Assembly (NCBI RefSeq): GCF_036289385.1
Contig: NZ_JAYFFH010000001.1
Span: forward strand, 1 to 64,000
Reading direction: 5' to 3'
Origin: Anaerofustis butyriciformans
GTDB taxonomy: Bacteria > Bacillota > Clostridia > Eubacteriales > Anaerofustaceae
DNA length: 64,000 nucleotides
Each line of letters begins with the position of its first letter. Position 1 is the stretch's first letter. Of this stretch, positions 33,975 to 43,338 are shown one piece after another. Position numbers and translations under genes: made by a program. Below the pieces are notes generated by a model. That model did no database searches, was not told the origin of the DNA, and saw nothing but the letters and a program-made list of their open reading frames with translations.

Positions 33975-35624
33975 ATGATAAGGATAAAATTTGATAATAA
34001 GAAAATATTAAATATAAAAGAAGATACAACTATTAAAGACCTTGCTAGTCTAAGTGATAAAAAAGACATAATAGTAGGAGGTCTTGTTAATAATGAAGTT
34101 GAAAGTTTAAATTATCATTTTAAAGAAGATTGTGATTTTAGTTTTGTTTATCTTAATACATCTTTAGGTAAAAAGATTTATGAAAAAACATTATTGTTTT
34201 TACTTGCGGTAAGTTCAAAAAAGATTTTTAAAAATAGAGAAATTTCCATAGGATATTCTATTGGAGGCGGTATATTTTTTGAATATAAAGATGAAAGTGA
34301 TTTATCTGAAGATGATATTTTAAAGTTAAAAGAAAAAATGAGAGAATTTATAGATTTTAATTTTCCTATTGTAAAATTAAAAACTACAAAAGAAGAAATG
34401 AAAGAATCAATAAATAAAAATATTTTTTTAACAAATAAAGAAGTTGTTGATTATTTAGATGATAAAAGTCTTTTAACCTTGTATGAATTAGGTGATTGTT
34501 ATGGATATTTCTATGGTGACTTATTGCCATCTACCGGATATTTGAAAATATTTGATATAATAAAATACAATCATGGAGCAGTTTTGCTTGGGTGTGATAA
34601 GCGTCATCCTAATAAACTTCATGCTTTTTATGATAATCCCAAATTATTTAATGAATACGAAGCTTTTGATAAATGGTTAAAAGATGTTAATGTAACAAAT
34701 ATAGCATCTTTAAACAAAAAAATAGAGAATAGAGAATGTGAAGAACTTATTTTGGCAAGTGAGGCAAGACATGAGTATTTAATTGCAAAAGCAGCCGATA
34801 AAATAATTACTTCAAAAGATGAAAAAAGAATTATTTTAATATCCGGACCTTCTTCTTCCGGTAAGACTACGACATCAAAAAGACTAAAAACACATCTTAT
34901 GGCTAGAGGATTAAGTCCTGTTACAATAGGACTTGATGATTACTTCTTAAATAGAGAACTTACTCCGAGAGATGAAGATGGTAAGCCTCTTTATGAGTCA
35001 ATAGAAGCAATCGATATTCCTTTGTTTAATGAGCATTTAATAAGGCTTATCAGAGGAGAAGAGGTTAGCATACCTATATTTGATTTTAAAACCGGTCATA
35101 GAAGAAAAACAGGAAGGAAAATAAAGGTTGACGAGCATAGTCCAATTATTATTGAAGGTATTCATGGACTTAATGAACGTCTTACACTAGATATTCCGGA
35201 AAGTGAAAAATTTAAAATATACATTGCCCCATTAACAGTTATGGGAATAGATCAATATAATAGAATTACAACATCAAAAATAAGAATGTTAAGAAGAATT
35301 GTAAGAGACGCACATTTTAGAGGTAACAGTGCTACTGATACCATAAGTATGTGGGAAGATGTAAGAGAAGGAGAGAAGGTAAATATTGTTCCTTATAGGG
35401 AAGAAGCTGATTATATTATTAATTCAACTTTAATTTATGAAATTCCTGTACTTAAAAAATATGCTCTTCCTCTTTTATCAGAGATAAAACATGATAATAA
35501 ATATTATTATGAAGCAAAACATCTTATTGATTTCTTGTCTTTATTTAAAGATATACAATCAGAAGAATTTATTCCTGGTGTATCTTTATTAAAAGAATTT
35601 ATCGGAGGAAGTTTATACGAATAA
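33975..35624 (+). CDS. Nucleoside (uridine kinase-like) kinase with N-terminal TGS-like domain
   Basis: 549 residues. Residues 1-60 look like a TGS/ubiquitin-like domain, then a ThrRS-editing-like region, then a phosphoribulokinase/uridine kinase domain from about 285 with Walker A GPSSSGKTT, the LDDYFLNRE substrate loop and YNRITTSKIRMLRR near the lid. This fusion is common in Clostridia and annotated as a uridine or nucleoside kinase; biochemical substrate uncertain. It is separated from recU by a single base and closed by a terminator. Confidence 0.87.
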   Translation: MIRIKFDNKKILNIKEDTTIKDLASLSDKKDIIVGGLVNNEVESLNYHFKEDCDFSFVYLNTSLGKKIYEKTLLFLLAVSSKKIFKNREISIGYSIGGGIFFEYKDESDLSEDDILKLKEKMREFIDFNFPIVKLKTTKEEMKESINKNIFLTNKEVVDYLDDKSLLTLYELGDCYGYFYGDLLPSTGYLKIFDIIKYNHGAVLLGCDKRHPNKLHAFYDNPKLFNEYEAFDKWLKDVNVTNIASLNKKIENRECEELILASEARHEYLIAKAADKIITSKDEKRIILISGPSSSGKTTTSKRLKTHLMARGLSPVTIGLDDYFLNRELTPRDEDGKPLYESIEAIDIPLFNEHLIRLIRGEEVSIPIFDFKTGHRRKTGRKIKVDEHSPIIIEGIHGLNERLTLDIPESEKFKIYIAPLTVMGIDQYNRITTSKIRMLRRIVRDAHFRGNSATDTISMWEDVREGEKVNIVPYREEADYIINSTLIYEIPVLKKYALPLLSEIKHDNKYYYEAKHLIDFLSLFKDIQSEEFIPGVSLLKEFIGGSLYE

Positions 35625-35630
35625 AAATTT

Positions 35631-35658
35631 AAAGAGAATGTTACTACATTCTCTTTTT
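35631..35658. terminator. Bidirectional terminator
   Basis: AAAGAGAATG - TTACTA - CATTCTCTTTTT hairpin between the nucleoside kinase gene and the convergent small gene. Confidence 0.9.
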
Positions 35659-35908
35659 ATAATTCTATTATGATTTTTATTTCTTCAAATATTGCACTTA
35701 TTTCTTCCATAAATTCTTCACTGTTCCTAATATTTTTATCGCATATTTCAATAAGTTCATTTGTTATTAAATCTGCAACTTCTTCATCTTCTTTATATAA
35801 TTTTTCATGGTTTTTATCGATAAGTTTATGTAATTTTTTTATGAATACGTCTTTTTGGATATTTCCATTTAAAAATTCTTCTATTGTTTTTATTACTTTA
35901 TTTATCAT
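35657..35908 (-). CDS. Small acidic helical protein (83 aa)
   Basis: A predicted all-helical, acidic protein, MINKVIKTIEEFLNGNIQKD, with no family I can name with certainty. A clean AGGAG site lies seven bases before the ATG, and it has its own terminator. It has the size and helix pattern of small Firmicute immunity or regulatory proteins, but this is not evidence of function. Confidence 0.65.
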   Translation of the reverse strand: MINKVIKTIEEFLNGNIQKDVFIKKLHKLIDKNHEKLYKEDEEVADLITNELIEICDKNIRNSEEFMEEISAIFEEIKIIIEL

Positions 35909-36076
35909 TTTTATACTCCTGAAATTGTTTTAACTATTATATCATAAAATAAAATTAGATTGCTGGTTTTGTAAAATATTGTATATTTTTATAAAAAATA
36001 ATAAATATTGATAACGTTTAAAAGTTTTATGGTATAATATATTTATAATTTATAAGACAAAAGGATGGTGGAAATT

Positions 36077-36697
36077 ATGAAAAAGATTATAGCTCTAATT
36101 ATGTCAATTTTTGTCATATTTAGTTTGACAGGATGTGGAGGAGAAAAACCAGAAGATTTTTTGAAAACATACTTAGATATTATGTGCTGTAAAGACGAAG
36201 ATAAAGTATTGGAAAAATATATAAATGGTGAAGAAGTTGATGAACAATATAAAGAATACTTTGGAGATGATCTTCAATATTTTAAATCAAGTGGAATAGA
36301 TGAATTTATGTTATCTATATATAAAAATCTTAATTATGAAATAATTAGCGTTGAAGAAGATGGGGATAAGGCTAATGCAAAAGTATCATTTTCTGTGATT
36401 GATTTTGGTAAGGCTTATGATCAAGCCATGAAAGATAGTGTTAAATGGTTTATGGATAATACTTCTGCTTCTGACAGTGATATTACAAATAAATTAATGG
36501 AGAATTTTACAAAAGAAATAAATAATGCAGCAAAAGAAGGTAAATTTGAACAAAAAGAAGTAACAATGATTTTGAGTAAAGATGATGAAGGTTACTGGAA
36601 TGTTGATAATATGAATTCTGCAATGAACGATTTATTTGAAGAAGGAACCAATGATATAAATGATATAAATAATAATATTGAAAGTTATTTTTATTAA
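36077..36697 (+). CDS. Lipoprotein of unknown function (206 aa)
   Basis: A typical lipoprotein signal peptide: KK, a hydrophobic stretch and the lipobox LTGC, with Cys about residue 20. The mature part looks like an NTF2/DUF4878-type fold (PEDFLKTYLDIMCCKDEDKV, then strands). The start is ATG 36077 with GGTGG upstream; an ATG four codons earlier sits on the ribosome site. It would be anchored to the outer face of the membrane. Monocistronic with its own terminator. Confidence 0.8.
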   Translation: MKKIIALIMSIFVIFSLTGCGGEKPEDFLKTYLDIMCCKDEDKVLEKYINGEEVDEQYKEYFGDDLQYFKSSGIDEFMLSIYKNLNYEIISVEEDGDKANAKVSFSVIDFGKAYDQAMKDSVKWFMDNTSASDSDITNKLMENFTKEINNAAKEGKFEQKEVTMILSKDDEGYWNVDNMNSAMNDLFEEGTNDINDINNNIESYFY

Positions 36698-36705
36698 AAT
36701 TAAAA

Positions 36706-36737
36706 TAAAAAGAACATACATTATGTATGTTCTTTTT
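36706..36737. terminator. Bidirectional terminator
   Basis: AAAAAGAACATACAT / ATGTATGTTCTTTTTT hairpin between the lipoprotein gene and the convergent exonuclease gene. Confidence 0.92.
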
Positions 36738-37343
36738 TTATAAGTTAAATATCATTTTATACATATTTATATCACCATATTGCTCTAAAATAATATTCCT
36801 GTACTTTTCAAAGCAGTGATATGTGTCTATACAATCTGATAAAGCTCTGTGTTTTTGGTCTCTTTGTATATTTAATTTTTTTAAAAGTGTTTCAAGTTTA
36901 TGATTTTCAAATTCAGGACTTATTTTTCTTGATATTTTAAGTAAGTCTACATAATCATTACTAAGATAAAAATTTGTATTTTTTTCATAATTATCATATA
37001 AGAAATTTATATCAAAATTAACGTTTTGTCCAACTAAAATATCTTTTCCAACGAAATCATTAAACTTAAGTATTGCATCTTTTATATTGGTGGCATCCTT
37101 AACCATTTCATTATCAATACCTGTTAGTTTTTGTATTTCCTCAGAAATAGTTTCTTTTTGAGGTTTTACCAAAATTGAAAATTCTTCATTTATTTTAGTT
37201 CCTCTAATTTTAAGTGCTCCTATTTCTATTATTTCATTGTATTCAGAGTCAAGCCCTGTGGTTTCAATATCGATTACGCAGTAGTCATTTGGAAAATCAA
37301 AATATTCTTTTCCTTTATGTTCTCTATATTTTAAATAATTCAT
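36738..37343 (-). CDS. DEDDh 3'-5' exonuclease (DnaQ/PolC-exo-like)
   Basis: 201 residues. Exonuclease motifs: Exo I CVIDIETTG (Asp and Glu ligands), Exo II LVGQNVNFDINFL and Exo III HRALSDCIDTY (His and Asp). This is the DEDDh family of proofreading-type exonucleases, as in Pol III epsilon, DinG N-domains and RNase T. It is stand-alone here and probably trims DNA or RNA 3' ends. AGGAG precedes the ATG. Confidence 0.9.
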   Translation of the reverse strand: MNYLKYREHKGKEYFDFPNDYCVIDIETTGLDSEYNEIIEIGALKIRGTKINEEFSILVKPQKETISEEIQKLTGIDNEMVKDATNIKDAILKFNDFVGKDILVGQNVNFDINFLYDNYEKNTNFYLSNDYVDLLKISRKISPEFENHKLETLLKKLNIQRDQKHRALSDCIDTYHCFEKYRNIILEQYGDINMYKMIFNL

Positions 37344-37577
37344 ATCTTTCTCCTTTTATTTATATAAATTATAATGATTTTTCTTTTTATTTCCATAAGT
37401 TTATAATGTTTTTTACAAATTAATAATAAATAAGTTATTTAGTGATAAATAATATCTATAATATGTAAATTTATAAAATAATAAGCTTAATAAAAGATAA
37501 AAATATATGAATAAAAACCGGCTTTTCAGTATAATAATATATATAAATAAAAAAAATATAAAAAAAATAAAAAAGTA

Positions 37578-37606
37578 TTGACAATATTTGTATGTTTTAG
37601 TATACT
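37578..37606 (+). promoter_or_regulatory. Promoter of tRNA-Lys copy 1
   Basis: TTGACA (37578-37583), 17-base spacer, TATACT (37601-37606), followed by a leader AATTAAGCTGTCA. Confidence 0.9.
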
Positions 37607-37631
37607 AATTAAGCTGTCAGATTAATTAAGT

Positions 37632-37707
37632 GACCCATTAGCTCAGTTGGCAGAGCACTTGACTTTTAATCAAGGTGTCCGGAGTTCGAATCTCCGATGG
37701 GTCACCA
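37632..37707 (+). tRNA. tRNA-Lys (TTT), copy 1
   Basis: Acceptor GACCCAT/ATGGGTC, anticodon TTT within CTTGACTTTTAATCAAG, T-arm GGAGTTCGAATCTCC and encoded CCA. Confidence 0.97.
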
Positions 37708-37759
37708 TTTTTTTGTCAAAAGTGATTGAAAATTATATAAATAAATTTTAAATTTAGTA

Positions 37760-37788
37760 TTGACAAATTTTGAATGTTCTAGTATACT
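37760..37788 (+). promoter_or_regulatory. Promoter of tRNA-Lys copy 2
   Basis: TTGACA (37760-37765), 17-base spacer, TATACT (37783-37788). The spacer differs from copy 1, while -35, -10 and the short leader are kept. Confidence 0.9.
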
Positions 37789-37811
37789 AATTAAGCTGTC
37801 AAATATTAAGT

Positions 37812-37887
37812 GACCCATTAGCTCAGTTGGCAGAGCACTTGACTTTTAATCAAGGTGTCCGGAGTTCGAATCTCCGATGGGTCACCA
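37812..37887 (+). tRNA. tRNA-Lys (TTT), copy 2
   Basis: Identical to copy 1, 180 bases downstream, with its own promoter. Another tandem tRNA duplication like that of tRNA-Thr. Confidence 0.97.
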
Positions 37888-37902
37888 TTTTTTTGCCCAT
37901 TT

Positions 37903-37929
37903 ACCATATCTTTTGATATGGTTTTTTTA
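37903..37929 (+). terminator. Terminator after tRNA-Lys copy 2
   Basis: ACCATATC - TTTT - GATATGGT hairpin followed by T7. Confidence 0.88.
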
Positions 37930-37992
37930 TTTTTTTGAATAATAAACATACATAATTGAAAAGATAATATTATTAAAATCAGGAGAATAGAT

Positions 37993-38472
37993 TTGGAAGA
38001 ATTATGTATTGAACTTAATGGGGAAAGAATAAAGATTTATTCTTTTATGGATAAAAAAATATCATTAAAAAATATATTAAAACATGCACATTTTTGTAAA
38101 GATAGTAAAAATGTAAAGTTTAAAATAACTTTAATAGATAAAATATCAAAAAAGGATAAAATTATTAATTTACGTAAGGCTTTAAACTTATCTGATATAT
38201 TAATAGTTAATTCTGCCAGTAAAATAAATATAAGGCATTTTAATATAAAAACAATATCATATGGACTAGATGAAAAATCTACCGTTAATGTTTCCAGTAT
38301 TGATGAAATAGAAAATGATAAACCTATAGTATGTATACAAAGAAGTTTTTCATCTGTATTTTTAAAGGAATATGACCCTATGGAAATCAAAGTGAAAAGA
38401 ATTAAAAATATAGATGATATAGCTACTTTTTTAGGGATAATAACTCTTAAATTAGTATTAGAATTAGATTAA
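37993..38472 (+). CDS. Hypothetical protein (159 aa)
   Basis: Starts at TTG 37993 with AGGAG upstream. The protein is a basic alpha/beta protein with two similar-looking halves. The pattern FNIKTISYGLDEKSTVNVSS recalls the C-terminal domain of Mur ligase-like proteins, but no nucleotide-binding motif is present. No membrane segment. I cannot assign a function; the start codon and the ribosome site make it a credible gene. Confidence 0.65.
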   Translation: MEELCIELNGERIKIYSFMDKKISLKNILKHAHFCKDSKNVKFKITLIDKISKKDKIINLRKALNLSDILIVNSASKINIRHFNIKTISYGLDEKSTVNVSSIDEIENDKPIVCIQRSFSSVFLKEYDPMEIKVKRIKNIDDIATFLGIITLKLVLELD

Positions 38473-38536
38473 ATGTTTGAAATTTTATCTTGTGTGATGT
38501 ATAATTATAATATAAATTTTAAGAGAGGATCGAACA

Positions 38537-38707
38537 ATGGAAAAGAACAATACCGGAAAAATTATTTTAGCATCTGTAGTTGGTTCTGTAATGATAATTG
38601 GAGCCTTAGGAACGTATTTATATGTTAAGGATAAACTTAACAAAAAGAAACTTGGTGGAAAATTAATAAAAGTTGATTACAATTATTCAAAAGAGTTTGA
38701 CGATTAA
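38537..38707 (+). CDS. Small single-pass membrane protein (56 aa)
   Basis: A 56-residue frame beginning MEKNNTGKIILASVV with one transmembrane helix (about 8-28) and a basic C-terminal tail ending YSKEFDD. AGAGAGG precedes the ATG, and a strong terminator starts four bases after the stop. Function unknown. Confidence 0.6.
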   Translation: MEKNNTGKIILASVVGSVMIIGALGTYLYVKDKLNKKKLGGKLIKVDYNYSKEFDD

Positions 38708-38711
38708 TGAG

Positions 38712-38739
38712 AAGACTTCATAAGTTTGAAGTCTTTTTT
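38712..38739 (+). terminator. Terminator of the small membrane protein gene
   Basis: AAGACTTCA / TGAAGTCTT hairpin followed by a T tract. Confidence 0.88.
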
Positions 38740-38902
38740 ATTTTATAGAAAAATATAATTCTTTGTTAAACTTATATTTTTATATATTTTATGATAATTT
38801 ATTCTTTAATGTTTATAACGTGAGTAAGGCTAATTCATTGACAAAAAAAGCTATATTTGTTATCATAAATTTTATAATTTGTAAATTTTTAGAGGTGTCA
38901 AA

Positions 38903-39082
38903 ATGAAAATATGGATAGTTAGATTAGTCGGTGTTTTGATGATTTGTCTAGGCGCCTTTTTTGTAAGACGTCTTGATCATGTAGACCCTGATGAAAGATA
39001 TTTTAAAATATTAGCTTTATTTGCCATTCCTATGGGACTAATGCTTATAATGGCAACATTTATAAAAGTTTTTGGAGCTTAA
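38903..39082 (+). CDS. Small membrane protein upstream of valS (59 aa)
   Basis: A 59-residue frame MKIWIVRLVGVLMICLGAF with two transmembrane helices around a charged turn RRLDHVDPDERY. AGAGGTG lies before the ATG. It ends 24 bases before valS and is probably co-transcribed with it. No T-box leader is seen before either gene. Function unknown. Confidence 0.6.
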   Translation: MKIWIVRLVGVLMICLGAFFVRRLDHVDPDERYFKILALFAIPMGLMLIMATFIKVFGA

Positions 39083-39106
39083 TAAATAAAAAAACGAGGT
39101 TGTAAA

Positions 39107-41752
39107 ATGAGTGAACAAACATTGGAAAAACAATATAATCCTTCAAAAATAGAAGGCGAAATATATGAAAAATGGGAAAAAGGTGGTTATTTTAAACCTG
39201 AAGTAAATAAAGATGGAAAACCTTTTACCATAATTATGCCTCCTCCTAACATTACCGGAAAGCTTCATATAGGTCATGCTTTTGATGATACTTTACAAGA
39301 TATTCTTATAAGATATAAAAGAATGAAGGGTTTTGCTGCGTTATGGCTACCTGGTGAAGATCATGCAAGTATTGCAACAGAAGTAAAGGTTGTTGATAAA
39401 ATTAAGGAAGAGACAGGAAAAACAAAACAAGATTTAGGCAGGGAAGCATTCCTAGAAGAAGCTTGGGATTGGGCTAAAACTTACAGAAAAGAAATAGCAA
39501 ATCAAGTAAGAAAACTTGGTGCATCATGTGACTGGTCAAGAGAAAGATTTACTATGGATGAAGGTGTAAGCGAAGCCGTAAAAGAAACTTTCGTAAGACT
39601 TTATGAAAAAGGTCTTATATATAGAGGAAACAGAATAATAAACTGGTGTCCAAGCTGTAGAACTGCTTTAAGTGACGCAGAAGTTGAATATGAAGAACAA
39701 AAAGGTCATTTATGGCATATAAAATATCCTATTAAGGATAGTGATGAGTATGTTGTAATTGCAACAACAAGACCTGAAACAATGTTAGGGGATAGTGCTG
39801 TTGCGATTAATCCTGATGATGAAAGATATACTCACCTTAAAGGTAAAACTTTGATTTTACCTCTTGTAAACAAAGAAATTCCTATTGTATTTGATGATTA
39901 TGTAGATAAAGAATTTGGTACAGGTTGTGTAAAAATTACACCTTGTCATGACCCTAACGACTTTGAAGTAGGTCTAAGACATAATCTTGAACAAATAAGA
40001 GTATTTAATGATGACGGAACAATAAATGAACTTGGTGGAAAATATCAAGGTTTAACAACAAAAGAAGCAAGAAAACAAATCGTAGAAGATTTAAAAGAAG
40101 CTGGCTTACTAGAAAAAATAGAAGATCATATGCATAATGTTGGAACATGTTACAGATGTGGAACAACAGTTGAGCCTTTAACTTCACTTCAATGGTTTGT
40201 AAAAATGGAACCACTTGCTAAGCCTGCAATTGACGTTGTTAAAAACGCTGAAGTACAATTTGTTCCTGATAGATTTAAAAAGATATACTTTAACTGGATG
40301 GAAAACATTAAAGATTGGTGTATTTCAAGACAGTTATGGTGGGGACATAGAATTCCTGCATATTACTGTGAAAAATGCGGTGAAATGGTAGTAAGCAAAA
40401 ATGCACCTAAAAAATGTCCTAAATGTGGCTGCTCTAAATTAAAACAAGATGAAGATGCACTTGATACATGGTTCTCTTCTGCATTATGGCCTTTTTCTAC
40501 TTTAGGCTGGCCTGAAAATACCAAAGATCTTGAAAAATTCTATCCAAACGATGTTTTGGTAACAGGTTTTGATATTATTTTCTTCTGGGTAGCAAGAATG
40601 GTATTTTCCGGAATAGAACAAATGGGTAAACCACCTTTTCATCATGTATATATTCATGGTTTGGTTAGAGACTCACAAGGTAGAAAAATGAGTAAATCTC
40701 TTGGAAATGGTATTGACCCACTTGAAGTAATAGATAAATATGGTGCCGATGTACTTCGTTTCTCTCTTGTAACAGGAAATAAAGCGGGTAATGATACAAG
40801 ATGGCAAGAAAGTAAAGTTGAAGCAAACAGAAACTTTGCAAATAAAATTAACAATGCTGCAAGATTTATTCTTATGAACCTTGAAGATTTTGATGTGGAA
40901 AAAGAAGTTGATTTTGATACACTTCATGATACAGATAAATGGATAATTTCAAGAAAGAATCAAATTGTTAAAGAAGTTACTGCAAATATTGAAAAATATG
41001 AATTTGGTATTGCAGCAGAAAAACTATATACATTTATTTGGAATGAATTCTGTGACTTATACATTGAATTTGCAAAACCAAGATTAAATTCTGAAAACGC
41101 AAATGACAGATTTAATACACAGTATACTCTAAACCATGTATTTATGGATATAATCAAAATGTTACATCCATATATGCCTTTCATTACAGAACATATTTAC
41201 TCTTTCATGCCTGGAAAGAACGGAATGCTTATTGGAGAAAAATATCCTGAATATAGAGAAGAATATAATTTCTCAAAAGAAGAAAATGATATAAGCATTA
41301 TTGTTGAAGCTTTAAGAGCTGTAAGAAATGCGAGAGCTAATATGAATATACCACCTTCAAAGAAAGCTGACGGTTATATTTTTGCAAATGATAAAAACAT
41401 GGAAAATGTTTTTGCATCAAGTAAAGATATATTATGTAAACTTGCAGGATTTAAAGATATAAGTTTTATTGATAGCGAATATGACAAAGAAGAAAGTTTA
41501 AGTGTTGTATCAAGTGGCGGTAAAATCTATATACCTATGGGAGAACTTGTAGATAAAGACAAAGAAATTGAAAGACTTCAAAAGGAAGAAAATAAACTTA
41601 TTGGTGAAATAGAAAGACTTGATAAGAAACTTTCAAATAAAAACTTTGTAGATAAAGCTCCTGCAAAAGTAGTTGAAGGTGAAAAAGAAAAATATAAAAA
41701 ATATGAAGCATTACTTAACGAAGTAAGAGAAAGTTTAAATAAACTAAAATAA
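39107..41752 (+). CDS. valS: Valyl-tRNA synthetase
   Basis: 881 residues, normal length. Class I synthetase motifs: HIGH-type KLHIGHAF within PPPNITGKLHIGHA, and KMSKS within GRKMSKSLGNGIDP. Between them lies the CP1 editing domain (TTRPETMLGDSAVA) and a Cys4 zinc module (CEKCGEM and CPKCGC). The C-terminus is the valine-enzyme-specific coiled-coil arm (from about 810). It charges tRNA-Val with valine and removes mischarged threonine. Closed by a terminator. Confidence 0.98.
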   Translation: MSEQTLEKQYNPSKIEGEIYEKWEKGGYFKPEVNKDGKPFTIIMPPPNITGKLHIGHAFDDTLQDILIRYKRMKGFAALWLPGEDHASIATEVKVVDKIKEETGKTKQDLGREAFLEEAWDWAKTYRKEIANQVRKLGASCDWSRERFTMDEGVSEAVKETFVRLYEKGLIYRGNRIINWCPSCRTALSDAEVEYEEQKGHLWHIKYPIKDSDEYVVIATTRPETMLGDSAVAINPDDERYTHLKGKTLILPLVNKEIPIVFDDYVDKEFGTGCVKITPCHDPNDFEVGLRHNLEQIRVFNDDGTINELGGKYQGLTTKEARKQIVEDLKEAGLLEKIEDHMHNVGTCYRCGTTVEPLTSLQWFVKMEPLAKPAIDVVKNAEVQFVPDRFKKIYFNWMENIKDWCISRQLWWGHRIPAYYCEKCGEMVVSKNAPKKCPKCGCSKLKQDEDALDTWFSSALWPFSTLGWPENTKDLEKFYPNDVLVTGFDIIFFWVARMVFSGIEQMGKPPFHHVYIHGLVRDSQGRKMSKSLGNGIDPLEVIDKYGADVLRFSLVTGNKAGNDTRWQESKVEANRNFANKINNAARFILMNLEDFDVEKEVDFDTLHDTDKWIISRKNQIVKEVTANIEKYEFGIAAEKLYTFIWNEFCDLYIEFAKPRLNSENANDRFNTQYTLNHVFMDIIKMLHPYMPFITEHIYSFMPGKNGMLIGEKYPEYREEYNFSKEENDISIIVEALRAVRNARANMNIPPSKKADGYIFANDKNMENVFASSKDILCKLAGFKDISFIDSEYDKEESLSVVSSGGKIYIPMGELVDKDKEIERLQKEENKLIGEIERLDKKLSNKNFVDKAPAKVVEGEKEKYKKYEALLNEVRESLNKLK

Positions 41753-41777
41753 AAAAAGTGCGTATGCACTTTTTTTA
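41751..41777 (+). terminator. Terminator of valS
   Basis: AAAAAAAGTGC - GTAT - GCACTTTTTTT hairpin at the stop codon. Confidence 0.93.
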
Positions 41778-41888
41778 TTGTTTCTTTTTTGTGAATTAAA
41801 AATAAAATTATGAAAAATATAAATATAAATAGTCTTTTTATTTGCTTATTTATATAAGGCAGTAAATTAATTTGTGTTACAAATGCTC

Positions 41889-41917
41889 TTCACATTTTGA
41901 TTAAAATGTTGTATAAT
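41889..41917 (+). promoter_or_regulatory. Promoter of the P-loop/radical SAM/(p)ppGpp/aldolase operon
   Basis: TTCACA (41889-41894), 17-base spacer, TATAAT (41912-41917), 37 bases ahead of the first start codon. Confidence 0.7.
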
Positions 41918-41953
41918 AAATTAAAATAAAAAAAGACGTACGAGGTGATTAAA

Positions 41954-42376
41954 ATGGTTAGAATTATCGGTGGTGCTGAAGGCACTGGAAAAACACAAAA
42001 ACTTATTGAATTAGCTAACAGTGAAAACAAAGAAGCAAAAGGACTTCAAGTTTATATTGATTCTTCACTTAACCATTCAAGAGAAGTAATGACACAAATC
42101 AGATTTATTAACACATCTGAATTTCATGTAGCATCTCCTGAAATGTTTTTCGGATTTTTATGTGGTTTAATAGCCGGAAACTATGATATTAACCAAATAT
42201 ACATTGATGATATTTTAGAAATCTTAAATGCTAAACATCTTGAAACTGCAATAGCATTTTTAGATCAATTGGAAGCTCTTACAAAAGAGTATGAATGTGA
42301 TATAACTCTTACTCTTGGCGCAAGAGACGAAGATGAATTAAATCTAATAAAAAAATATGAATATCAAGAAGCGTAA
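41954..42376 (+). CDS. Small P-loop ATPase-like protein (140 aa)
   Basis: Walker A GGAEGTGKTQ at residues about 5-14; a possible Walker B IYIDDILEIL near residue 85. The start is ATG 41954 behind GAGGTGATT; a GTG three codons earlier overlaps that site. The size and end suggest a compact single P-loop domain. First gene of an operon with a radical SAM enzyme, a small alarmone synthetase and class II aldolase. Function unknown. Confidence 0.75.
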   Translation: MVRIIGGAEGTGKTQKLIELANSENKEAKGLQVYIDSSLNHSREVMTQIRFINTSEFHVASPEMFFGFLCGLIAGNYDINQIYIDDILEILNAKHLETAIAFLDQLEALTKEYECDITLTLGARDEDELNLIKKYEYQEA

Positions 42377-42378
42377 CA

Positions 42379-43326
42379 TTGTATACTAAATTTTCTACTA
42401 AGTTAAAAGAAAAGTACTCAGGAAAAGTTTATAAAATTCCTATAAGTATTGACACAACCTGTCCGGTAAGAGATGGGAGTATATCTAAAGGCGGATGTAT
42501 ATTTTGTGGTGAAAAAGGTGCAGGATATGAAAATGGTGACTGCAAAGAATCAATTACTAAACAAATAAACGATAATTTAGATATTTTTGTAAATAAATAT
42601 AAAGCCGAAAAATTTATATTATATTTTCAAAATTTTACCAATACGTATATTAAACTTTCTACTTTTAAAAATAACATTTTGGAAGCTGTAAATGCATTAG
42701 ATAATGTTGTTGCGGTGTCTATTTCAACAAGACCCGATTGCATTGACAATGATTATTTAAGCTTTTTGAAAGAAGTAGAAAATGAGTATCATCTTGATAT
42801 AATAATCGAACTTGGTTTACAGTCCGTAAACAACGAAACACTTAGAAAATTAAATAGAGGACATACTTTAGCGGATTATATTAAAGCCGTTTTAATGATA
42901 AAAAGTTATGGTTTTGAAGTAAGTACGCATATAATTGCTTCAATACCATATGACAGCGATGAAGATATAATAGAAGCTGCAAAAATTCTTAGTATTTTAA
43001 AAACAGATAGTGTTAAAATTCATTCATTATATGTAGAAAGAAATACAATTTTGGGTAAAATGTATTTAGATGGAAAAATAAAAATGCTTTCAATCGAAGA
43101 TTATGTAAGGAGAGTAGTTTTATTTTTAGAAAACTTGGATGAAAATATTGCAGTGGAAAGACTGGTATCCAGAGTACCAAAAGAAGAAGATGTCCTCTTT
43201 TTAAACTGGGATAGATCTCACTGGGTAATACAGGATATGATTCTGGATGAGATGAAAAAACAAAATACTTATCAAGGGAAAAAATATAATATATATAACA
43301 AAGGTTTGCTTGATAAGTTTAAATAA
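42379..43326 (+). CDS. Radical SAM protein (YhcC / TIGR01212 family)
   Basis: 315 residues with a TTG start two bases after the preceding stop. The iron-sulphur cluster motif CPVRDGSISKGGCIFC has the long spacing typical of the YhcC-type radical SAM family, and later SISTRPDCI and ELGLQSVNNETL are shared with Elp3-like enzymes. Probably a tRNA or other RNA modification enzyme; substrate unknown. Translation appears coupled to the upstream P-loop gene. Confidence 0.87.
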   Translation: MYTKFSTKLKEKYSGKVYKIPISIDTTCPVRDGSISKGGCIFCGEKGAGYENGDCKESITKQINDNLDIFVNKYKAEKFILYFQNFTNTYIKLSTFKNNILEAVNALDNVVAVSISTRPDCIDNDYLSFLKEVENEYHLDIIIELGLQSVNNETLRKLNRGHTLADYIKAVLMIKSYGFEVSTHIIASIPYDSDEDIIEAAKILSILKTDSVKIHSLYVERNTILGKMYLDGKIKMLSIEDYVRRVVLFLENLDENIAVERLVSRVPKEEDVLFLNWDRSHWVIQDMILDEMKKQNTYQGKKYNIYNKGLLDKFK

Positions 43327-43338
43327 AGGAATGATATT

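Noticed and set aside
39083..39106. T-box before valS
   Set aside because: The gap is 24 bases and the region upstream of the small gene at 38903 lacks the T-box sequence and any anti-terminator structure.
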